The position numbers were made by a program, and so were the translations under genes. Under the pieces are notes generated by a model that saw only the letters and a list, made by a program, of their open reading frames with translations, made no database searches and had not been told where the DNA came from. Shown in pieces: positions 51,401 through 62,900 of a DNA stretch of 64,000 nucleotides (positions are counted from its first letter, which is position 1; each line of letters opens with the position of its first letter). This DNA comes from Stratiolaelaps scimitus (Eukaryota; Arthropoda; Arachnida; Mesostigmata; Laelapidae): NCBI GenBank assembly GCA_019614645.1, contig JABWDB010000015.1:3472001-3536000 (forward strand), written 5' to 3'.

Positions 51401-54400
51401 CGTGTGCCACCCGTTCGAAAATAAATCCCCACACCCAGCAGCCAGCCAGCCAGCCTGGCTGAGTCCCGCCACCCGACTCGGTGCCACCGGGCCACGTCGC
51501 CTACAGCGGATAGCGTCAGCGCCGAAGATAATTGAACCTTTAAGGCGAGAAGAAGACAACTCACCGCCGCTCCGTCACTAGTTTCATGCGGCTTCCGCTT
51601 CAACTTCGTCGAGTCGAGCCTAGCGCCCTTCTTCACATGGCTTTTGTGTCTTGCTTTTGTGGTCATGAACTGGTGTCCACCACCACCACTACTGTCAGCG
51701 TGTCTCGTCCTGATTCGACTTCCAGCCTTACAACGGCGGGCGGGCGGGCTGGCGGTCGCTCAGTCGGCCAACCGTCGATCAGCCCGCGGTAGAACGCGCA
51801 GGCGAGAAATGACACCGAGGTCTTGTATTCTCTCTCTCTCTCTCCGTTCGTGATGATTCTGTTACGCTGACTACTCCTTCTCTTCGGGGTGACTTGTCGG
51901 ACGCTCGGCCACCTTCGTCACCGGCGCCGCTGGCCGACAATGACTCCGCGTCCACAACAGCAAGCGTCATCAGCGTCAACATCAGTGTGATCATCATAGC
52001 GAACCACTCCCACCACGGCAACGGCAGCGGCAGCAGCAGCAGTAGTACTAGCAGCGCAAGTTCTGAACGGTGCAACAATCTTAGCCGCCGCCGCCGCCGC
52101 CGCCGCCGTCGTCGTCGCTGGAACAACAGCCGCAACAGCCCGTTTCTATCTGGAGTTTGACTGTCGGCCCTTCGGTCTGACTCGCTTGCATCGCTGTGTT
52201 TCTGTGGCTTCAGCGTCCGGCGGCGCCGGCGGCGGCAGCGATTTCGCTCTTCATCGTCGCTCACATTAGTAGCCGTTGCGCTGGCGTTTGTGGGACTACC
52301 ACTCGAGCGATACAGGATAGCTCGGAGCTGGAGGTCGTGGCGTCGGCGCAGCCAAACCGGACAGTGACCCCTCTTCCTCTTAACGAGCTAGCGGGAGGGA
52401 TGGGGTTTGCGAATGCTGTGTTTGTTGGCAAGTCGCATTCACCTCGTCGGAGGCGGCCGCCGGCCCAGAAGAAGAGCACATCGTCAGAGTGGACTGGACT
52501 GGACTGAGCTGGGACAGCTTGATCGTATATATCGACCAGCTTGAATAGCGTTTGGCCTAATAGTTACAGCTTGAGGAATAAATAGTAATAATAATAATAA
52601 GAACAACAACAGTGGTTGTAATCATGCACATAATGGCAGCCTGGGATGGGATGGGCTGATATTGATGATCGGACACTTCGACTTGTTCAAAATGCCATAT
52701 GCAACCTCTCGTTATATTTAGATGTTTCCCAATCACTCGATACGCTTGCGAGCTGTGACGAAGATGGCAAGCGATCCTTGTTTTTGTCATTATTATTATT
52801 ATTATAAATATTCGATAGTAAGGTTGGCATTTGTATGTTCAAAAACATATTACACGCGCACATTTCGATGCATTAGCACATAGACCATTCGCAAATTTAA
52901 AATCAAATAAGACTTCAATTCTTTGCCACGCAGTGAGGATGATGTTATCTGAACCAAGCCAGAAATCTGAAAAATGGCGAAATACAACAGAGGAACTATT
53001 CGAAATAGGGGATCGGCTATGTCTGGGCTATGTTCGGGCATGTTCGAGGCGATATTTTTTATAAGAGCTTTGGTTGGATGGCACGAAAGGGGAGGGCTAT
53101 ATAACGAGTATCAAAACGCTGTCATATAATATACTGCCTACATCACAAGATATAGTCATATAGCGCCTACACCGGTTGCTGTATTCGCCTGACTTGATAC
53201 AGCAACGGCCCCAACTATTAATCAGGAGAGATCAGTCTCTCAACTTAATAAACAGCTTGTACATATATGCTAGAATGGCATGAACAACCATCACCTTTTT
53301 TTATGGAGATTAAAGGTACATCCTGTATGGACACCAGGCTTCACAACTAAGGTATTTGCCTGGTAGTGTCAGACACTTACCGACTAAACCCAGAACCGAT
53401 TTTGACTTGGGGCACTGACCGGGACTCTCAAAAGTGTTACTTCAGTCAGTGTCTTGCGGGGACCGGCAGTTTATTCCAACCATGTCCTATCCCTCAGTTG
53501 CTCCTGTGGGGCGAACCCTCCCGCCCAGCCGCAGCAGGTGGTGGATTCCGGGCATTTTCCCCCGAACAAACTCTGCTATCCGAGCCCGTTCTAGCCTATT
53601 CTTCTCCCGGAGGATCCTTTCGGCTGGAACAGCCATCACTTGAAAATCAATCGCGTTGCACCATAGCTGAGAGATGGGGATTCCCGTTTAAGGAAACACA
53701 AAACCGACATCGGCAGAGTTGAACAAGAATAATGGTGCAAGGGAGGCTATTGTCGAATGCTGCAGAAATAAAAGTGACCGTGATCTGTCATATATATCTG
53801 AGCGCACTCCTACTCGATATTCGATTCACGTACAGATTCGAACTGGACGAGATTTCATCGAAAAACTTCAAGGGCATAATGCTACCTGACATTGGTTTCG
53901 AGAGAAGGCCCCAATTAGAATCATAGCCGTACCAGTCTTGACATTGCTGAAAGAGCAAACGATAATCATTTCGACAGAAAACACGGGTTGAAAATACGTT
54001 GCTTATACTTTTTCGGCGTTTATTTTTTATTCTCTATTTAATAAATATTGATTTTCAGTTACTGAGATTATAATCAAGCATGTATGATATAGTGTGAATT
54101 CTATGAAATATGCAAACGAATGTTCTATGTCCAGCATGGAGGACGCAGTTGAGACATATTCTAGATGAGGAGCTAGATGAATCAATTAATGCCATTATCT
54201 CCCTACGCCTATCACATTAGCGTTGAAACCAGCTAGTGCTCACCTTAGTGTGGAAAATAGCTAATAATAATAATAATATTAATAGATTAGGAAATTGCCA
54301 CTGATGAACTTTGACTTCCTCGATTTCACGGACCTCGATCTTGAAGCCTATTGATCTGTCAACATCGGGTCCGATTTATCACTATTGTCTTTCGGTTCCG

Positions 54401-57400
54401 TTTTTCAGGAGGAGGCTGACAAAGATGAACAGGGAAGTAAAAGCAACTCCGAGGATGAGCTTGCCAATGTCGACAAGAGCGGTCCAAACAGGCAGGGCCG
54501 CAGGGGCGACCCAAATCAGCCAGGCTGCTCGAAGGACAGCCAATACCTTGGGGATCATGGAGATAAGGAGTTGAAAGACGCCGCCGGCAGGGATGTAAAG
54601 GATAGCAAGGATAAAGATCGGAGAAGTCCGCTCCCGAGCAGACCTCTCAGTGCGTCAGGTTTTGTTGAAAGCCCCGCCGAGGCGGTTAAAGTCAACCAGA
54701 GATGTGTCACTCCTTTGAAGGAACACTTCAAGGACATTTGTAAGTTGACAGTTACTGTTTGATATGTTGACCTAATGATAATTAGTAAAATGAGAATTTC
54801 TAGGTTGATTGCTCGATATGTGCGCCGTTCGAATAATCACAGCCATTTCTCTAACAGCGTGTAAAACTCTAACGGGAAAATGAGACTCAGAGAATATACC
54901 TCTAAAATTCTAATCGATAATCGTTTCCCCATAAAATATATGTATATAATATATGTGCTCAACGTTGAGTCTCGTGTCCTTCAATGATCGATCCATTGTT
55001 TATTCACCCTGTATTTACAAATTGCTTCATACCTATTTCGCTCGCCGTGTTCGTAAAACTGTTGCCCACACCGAATCGGCAGATGTCGATTCAACCCTCT
55101 GCGAATCTTCATTTGTTTCGTTGTCCTTCCTCCATTGTCCTTCTGCTTTCCGATGGGCCGTCGCCGCTTCATACCTATGCGCTTATGATTTCAGACAAAC
55201 CTCACAAGTTGGAGCATTCGACAAAGAAGCATGACAACCATTCCCCTCCATCGGCATCGAATCATCAACATCACCAGCAAGGGAAAGCAACGACTCCGGC
55301 CGACGCCTGCAAATCTTACGGAAAGGAGGCTGTCGTCAAGGTCGCCGCTAATAGCAACAAGGACGATGCGTCGAATAGTGTCCATGGGAAGAGTGGCAAG
55401 GAGAGCACTGGATCGGCCGCCGGTAGCGGGAGCAGTGGCAGCAGCAGTGGCAGTGTCGGATCCGTCAGCAGTGGCCAGAAGGACAAGGCGGCGTCGTTCG
55501 GCAAGGACACCTCGGGCAGGACACCGCACCACGGCCTACAGCCGAAGAACAAGGACATCGCCAAGGAGGCGTCGCAGCAACAGCCGACGACGCAGCCGCC
55601 CACAAGCAAGGAGCAGAAGCACGCACGCGAAAAGGAGAAAGACCGAGATCGCGACAAGGATCGAAGTACGTTACCGTTAACATCGCTGTCGGCAACTGGT
55701 GCGAGCACTGCGTCGTCGTCTGCTACAAGCGCCGTTGCCGTGGCGACGGCGGCGACGGGCCGTGACTGTTGTCCCTCGAAGGGCCTCGGCTCACCCGAGG
55801 CGAAGCGAATCAAGGTCGAGGTTGGAGGTGCGAAGGTCGAAGAAACTCCCAAGTCAGGCACCTCGTGTTCGTCGTCGTCGTCGTCTTCCTCTTCCGTTTC
55901 CTCGTTGTTGTTGAACAGTGTTACCGGCTCCGGTGTTGGGATTTCGGCGGCAGCCACATTGGACACCTTCGACAGGCTGAAGGCGTCCGATGACCTGCTC
56001 GACAAGAAGGATTCATCCCCTACCTCGTTCGGCAGTCCCGGTAGCGTTGGCAGGAACGCCAGCGGCGGCTTTCGGGAGAACAGTATCTCGGTAGCGGCCT
56101 CGGCCGATAAACCCGGCAAGGCCGCGTCCACACCGACGTCAGCAACAAGCAGCAGCAGTAGCAGTAATAATAGTAAATCTAGTACTGCCTCGAGGGAGGC
56201 GAAAACGCCGTCGGCCGGTGCCATCGGGGAGCTCGATAACAAAGTCTCGAACAAAGGAGATCGAACAAGCACCGCCGGTGCGGCGGCGTCGACGACGGCA
56301 GCAGCAGTAGCAGCCAAGGTTTGGACGACTGGTGACGACAGCTCCGCTGATGGCAGAGCCGCCAGCAGTGCAGAGGTCGTCGTTGTCGGATCGTCGGCAG
56401 AGATCCGCAAAGGTCCATCTGTGCCGACGGCAACGACGCAGCTGGCGAAGTCTGTCAAGAGCGCGCAACCAATCGACGGTGGTCACCAGACCAAGCCAAA
56501 GCAACCACAGGTGCAGTTGCAACGGCACGGAGTCGCGGCAGTGTCGACGACGACGACAACGACGACCACGTCAAAGTCGACGCCAACGGTGACAATTGCC
56601 GTCTCACAGGGGACGCCAGATACCGGACACGTGGCGCCCCAACAGATGTTGCAACAACCCCCACAGCAGCAGAACAAGAAAACCGTAAGTGTTCGATGAC
56701 TGTACGCGCAGTGTTGCGCACCGTTCGTTACTGCCTAGTGCGCGCGGTCTCTATATGTCTATTATTAATGTTATTATTACTATAATTATTATGCCGAAAC
56801 TAGCAGATAAGATATAATGTATTAATTGGTTTCTGTCGATTACCCCAACTCCAGTTTCCCCCCATGGCTACCGTACACTCAACAACCAAGACGCCGCCCC
56901 CAGCCAAGACGTCCACAGTGTCCACGTCCGATTCATCGACACCAGTCAACAACCAGCAGTCTGGCGGAACAGGCCATGGAGTTGGTCACGCGTTGCAGGC
57001 GGCCAACTCGAAGGTCGGTGGCAAGAGCATTAAGGTGGCCAACTCGAATGCCAACTCAGTGTCGCCAGCGGTTACCACCACGGACGGCCCGAAACCTTCA
57101 GTGTTTCCGCACAAGCACTCGATGCCGGCGGTCGTCTCCAAACCCTCCATTCCTTCATCGATGACGTTAACCTACCGGAATATGGTGCAACCCACAGACC
57201 GGAGCGGGTCCACCAAGAAGGCTCAACAACAACAACAGCAGCAGCAACAGCCGAAACAGCAACAACAACAACAACCAGCAACGACAATGGCTTCCATTGA
57301 GGCGAACCCGGCGCCACTCACCATGCGAACAACAGGCAACAATGGTCTCTCCGGCAAAATGTTTGTGGGGAGTCCAGCCAACCAGCTCGGGAGCACCGTC

Positions 57401-58025
57401 GTCTCGAAGTCGTCAACAAACGCCGCCGGACCTCAGCATCAGCAGATTGGAAACGCCCCCTCGAAAGGTGAGTGAGAACGCTACTTCGTCATAGGGCAAG
57501 CGAGAGAACTTGACGAAGTTCCACTGTGTTAGCTAACTGTACACGCTGATAGTATGTGTCACACCGAAGCCTCAAATATTGTAGCATACAAGTGCTGTAC
57601 GTTGATCAACTCGTCGATGCACGGGCAAATCTAATTATTTCCGCTTTTCGTAATCGGAGGGGGTGTTGCCCTTCGCGTCATCCCGCTGTTCAATATTGTA
57701 TCTGTGTTCTGTGTTGTTACTTTCTTATTATTCTTAATATCATTGCTTTTATTTCAATGGCCTATCTTAAATTTATCATTAACTATACGGAGGCGATTAA
57801 TGATAAACGTATTCGGGTTTTAGATTAATTACCCTATCTTCACTCCTCAGCTAATTACCTAATCCTACTGATATACTGATGTAATAATTACCATCAAACT
57901 TGATTGATTCACCGATTGATTGCCTAGCAATGGTAATTATTATTGTCTCTTGTGTGTTTGTTTTGCCCATATTTAGTAAATGTCGAAGCAATTCATTGTA
58001 ACGGTGGGCTGTAGCACATTTATGC

Positions 58026-58056
<31 letters not shown>

Positions 58057-59876
58057 GTGTCTGTATTGTCACGAGTCCCCTGCGACCTAATAAACATGTG
58101 TCATTACATATTAGCTAGAGCGTATGAACGATCCCCGTAGACGCCTAATGACTGCGCCATTTCTCATTAGTATTAGTAGTAATAGTAGTAGTCGATGTTG
58201 TCTCGCTGCCTGAATCATTCCGCTTCCACATCCTATTCTCACTCTGGCGACTGCTTTGCTCCCAAAGAATCCCAAAATCACCCATATGCCCAACTCCGAA
58301 ATCCCAAAAACCCACATCAAGCTGCTGCTTTTCATACCGCTATGGCAATTACTGTTCCGTGAAACTTTCTTGCACCATGCAAACTCGAACAAAACACGTA
58401 TCAGCCCGAGAAGCTGCGAACCGCTGCTTAGCCATCCGTGCGCCATCGAGAGGCGTGTGGCGAAATGTGGATCTCTGTTACGGGACACTACTGCTATTGC
58501 TGCTGCTAGTGCCGCCTTTGGAAAACGCCAAAGGTCTCCTTGCATGACTTTGACCCCAAAAGCAACAAACGAGCATCATACACGAAGCTGATGAGTTTCT
58601 TATCATCTTTCTCGTTCAAAGGCTACGACCCAGCTGCGCTTTCAGCGAGCAACTATGCCCGTTGCTATAAATTCACACTCAACCATGTAACCCTTAAATC
58701 GACCTTATCTATAATAACGCCTCCTACGCGCTGACATATCGGATTGGTTTTTGTCCTTCATAAACGAACTGTATGCACAGCCAGCAGTGCTTACTTTGCT
58801 GCTACCTCCTCCTTTGCGCTAGATTGATGTAGTTTAGGCTCGTAAGAACTTCAGCGAGAACGTCCTGTGTCGCTTACCCAGGTGATCTTGTTAATCACAT
58901 TATCCCTCCTCGGCCCACATCCCTACCCACAGCGCCTACCCCCCCCCCCCCCCACCCCCCCGGCTAGTCATAACTGACTGAAATTATCCATGAAATACAT
59001 CTGACGAATACACGAAGAATACATTACAACGCTAGGGCCCCCCCCCCTTCATACATCAATACGGGAGAAATCGCAAAATTTCGCGCTCGTCCACCTCTCT
59101 CCAGTGAGAGATTTCGGGGGCTGGCGTTTCACCAGCCGGCAACTCGTGGGTTACGCGTTCACCGTCGCTATGGGCCCATGAGCCGAGCTCGTCGAGCAGG
59201 GCCCAGCTCGTCCAGCGATCTCGCAACGGCAGCATTGTTCCCGGGAATTCGCACCCGTAGTTACCCATCGTCATCTGTTAGCTGCTAGTCATCATCGCAG
59301 CGGTCTCATAGAAGTGGGCGGTGATCAGAGTTAGGAACAATTAGGAGAATCTCGAGAGGAGAGAGATTGCCTCGACGATGGCTCGGGGCGCCTTTTCCTT
59401 TAAGTTCCTCTTACGTGTTAGCGGAAAGTAGACAAAATCGAAAAAAAGTCATCCATATGAGCAGCAGCAGCATTAGCAGCAGCAGCAGCAGCAGCAGCAT
59501 TAGCAGCAGCAGCAGCAGCAGCAGCATTAGCAGCAGCAGCAGCAGCAGCAGCATTAGCAGCAGCAGCAGCAGCATTAGCAGCAGCATTAGCAGCAGCAGC
59601 AGCAGCAGCAGCATTAGCAGCAGCAGCAGCAGCAGCAGCATTAGCAGCAGCAGCAGCAGCAGCAGCATTAGCAGCAGCAGCAGCAGCATTAGCAGCAGCA
59701 TTAGCAGCAGCAGCAGCAGCATTAGCAGCAGCAGCAGCAGCATTAGCAGCAGCAGCAGCAGCAGCAGCATTAGCAGCAGCAGCAGCAGCAGCAGCATTAG
59801 CAGCAGCAGCAGCAGCATTAGCAGCAGCATTAGCAGCAGCAGCAGCAGCAGCAGCATTAGCAGCAGCAGCAGCATT

Positions 59877-59924
<48 letters not shown>

Positions 59925-62900
59925 GGAGAAACATGTTTTTTGTTGCGAACGCAGCCGCTAGAGAAAGGGTGGTTCGGCAGCTTCGTCACGTTAACTATAG
60001 CTATACAGTCGTATTGCGGCTGCGGCGATCGGGCATACTTGTCGCACATTCTCGTGGTGTGTCTCTCAGTGTCTCATTGGGGCGAGGTTGAACTGAGTTA
60101 GCGTCTTACTAACCCGGCCCACAACATGTTCAGGCCAACAACAACAACAACAACAGCAGCAACAGCAACAACAACAGCAGCAGCAGCAACAACAACCAGC
60201 TTCTCAACAGCAGCAGCAGCAACAACAACAGCAACAACCAGCCTCTAAACAGCAGCAGCAACAGCAGGGCTTGACCGGCGGAAAGCAACAGGCTACGGCC
60301 GGCGTCAGTGTCAACGGCAGGCCAGGTAGTCCGGGTACACATGTTGGAACTCCTGTGACGAATCGGCCGAGTGTGAAGATGCTCCTAGCAGGAAAGGGTG
60401 GCGCCCTGGGCACCGGTCACGGTCACGTACAGGGTGCCGCTGCTAGCTCAAGCTTGCCTGGTGTATCCACTGGCGTCTCCCAGGCGCCGGCTGCACAACA
60501 CGCAGTTTCGACGGTCGCGACCACAGCGGGTGTGAGCTCTCAGCCCGGGTCTCAAACAGGTCATATCGGTGTGACCTCACAGGGTGGGCTTTCGGCGACC
60601 GCCAGCGTTGGCCCAGGCCAACAGACGCAACAGCAGCAGCAGCAGCAGCAGGCACCTCAGACGTCGTCCGCGTCACCCGCAGTTAGCTCCCCTATGACGC
60701 TCTTGGGAGGCGTTCAGCTACCGCCTGGCGTGCAATTAACACAAATCTCGTCTGCCCCGCCCTCGCTGCCCCCCATCACCTCCTTAGCCCAACAGCAGGC
60801 TGTGCAGCAACACCAACAGCAACAACAACAGCAACAGCAACAGCAGCAACAACAACAACACCAACAGCAACAACAACAACAACAGCAGCAGCATCAGACC
60901 CCGGGTGCGCCTCTTCTCGCCCAAGGAGCTGTGACGCCGCTCGCGTCGGGTCATGGCGGCGCGGCTGCGATAACCGCGATGTTGCCACAGGGCGCTGCTC
61001 AGACGGCGAACGATTTGCACCAGCAGCAGCAGAATCAGCTTCAGCAGCAAACACCGCCATCGCAGATGCAACAGCAGCAGCTGCAGCAGCAGCAACTGTC
61101 GACGGCCTCCCCCGGCGGTGAGAACACAAACGTCACCTTGAATGGCCGTGCCCCGTTCACCCCACTGGTGATCGGAGCCGCGCAACTTGGTGCTGCCGGG
61201 CCGCTGACATCCGCTATGGCGGCTGCAAACCATTGCAGTGCGCTGGGGGCGCTCCATCAGCTGCAGGCTCATGCGCAGGCCCAGCAACAGCTTGCTTCTC
61301 AGGGGGGCTTGGTTGGACAGACAGCTCAGCATCTTCCAGGCCAGATGGCCCAGCAAATTCAGGGACATATGGTGATGGGCTTGCACAGACCGAAGGGTGA
61401 GTGTGACTGGCTGAGGGTCGGATTGATTGATTGATGATTGATTGATTGACTCGTCAGGGGGTCGACTGGTTCGTATGTTCTTTGATTGTGAGTGAGTGTG
61501 ACTTATTGTCTGGTTGATTGATTGATTGATTGATTGATGGCGAACGTACACGACGTGACGAAACGGTCAGGATGAACGATGGACAGCGTTTTGCGATTGC
61601 GAATCGGCACATAATGTCCCACAATGGCTAGTAACACCGTTAGGCAATAACCCGCTGTCGAGGGGCTGTTAGCCAGTGGATCGTCAACCCCCAACACGTC
61701 CAATCTATACGACGTCTAGGATAGCGTCCGTCTCAGTCGCTGCTGAACCATCCTGCTTCGCGCATGATTGTGACGCCTGTCTGCCTGTGCTGATGAATGG
61801 AGCTAGCTGACATCTCCGTCTGCCTGTGTGTCTTGCATGCGAGCATGTTTGTATAGTTGTCGGTAGCACAATACCCATCCTAATGTGTGAAAATACGAGT
61901 GCCAAATATTATCTCCATACTCGGACGTGTCTGCAAGGAGCCGTCTCGGCCTGTAGCCTCTCCACTTGTTAGAAGTTTGTCGTACAATGTCTGTCAGTCG
62001 TGTAGCAGAATTTCTCAAGTGTCCTCCACTTTCGAAACACGTAGGTTGAATAGAGTCCTCCCTAGATGGATGATGCACTTAGGTAGAAAACACACAATTT
62101 AAAGCCTCATCTCTACGTGTCCCGGCCCTGTTTAGCGCGAGCTGTGCTATTCATTATTATGATTATCATATAGGTACATACATCGCTGGCTTTCAGCGTT
62201 TTTTGCAAATTGCCACTTGTTCGTGTGTGGTCTGGCGGAAAAACTCGAGTCAAGTGCCTCGATCGGACGTTCCTTCGTCATATATCCGAGATGCTTATTA
62301 TGGCTGTATGGCAATGGAATATAGGTCACCCTAAGGAAATGACTCAGATACTAGGAAAAACGCTGCTCTTTTGCCTTCGAAACACCCACTACATAATCAT
62401 TGTGTGTATACTGTATATTCGATCATTTCTAATAGAAATTAGCTGTTTCTTAGACATACATACTCACCCGCATATATATATATATATAATTACACCCAAT
62501 ATATATTGTGCTACCTGTATCAGGATAGTTCGCTTGCCCAAGTGTATCTATCACCAAGACGCTTCCCTCGGGAAAGCAGCGTCTGTCGCCACCCAGAATA
62601 TCGACAGATCACGCGACATCAGCGGGCGGCGCGCATTCATTACGTTACTCTCGTTTCGTGCTGCACCTTACCGCAATATGATAACCATAGAGGCTGGGTA
62701 AATTCGTCACAATGTGGCGGTGATTTCACTGCTCGATGTCATCGTCGGGGTGACGAGGCACCGGCCGGTTTAGTCATTACCGGGAATCGTTGCCGAGACA
62801 CCTCAGCATGGCCAGCCTTCTGCAGCCGTTGAAATGCTGCCGGACATCGTGTTCAATGTTTTAACCGACAGCTCGTAGTAGATAGCGAATACAATCGAAA

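Larger units (their letters stand above)
47563..54408 (+). other. Polycomb intron 4
   Basis: 6.8-kb intron. It holds CA/TA microsatellites at 48429-48473 and 48644-48665, a (TC)n run at 50490-50512, GA/GT runs at 50820-50875, and a GC-rich island with CGC and CAG tracts at 51560-52510. The rest (48.7-50.4 kb and 52.6-54.4 kb) shows nothing I recognise. Confidence 0.8.

Noticed and set aside
55316..56458. 380-codon minus-strand frame opposite exon 6
   Set aside because: It is the antisense shadow of the Ser/Ala-rich Polycomb exon, open because of codon bias.
59367..60101. Ser/Ile-rich 244-codon frame and the matching Leu/Met antisense frame across the AGC array
   Set aside because: Both are produced by the triplet array itself. 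The region lies between well-phased exons 7 and 8, and no splice sites tie it in frame to them.
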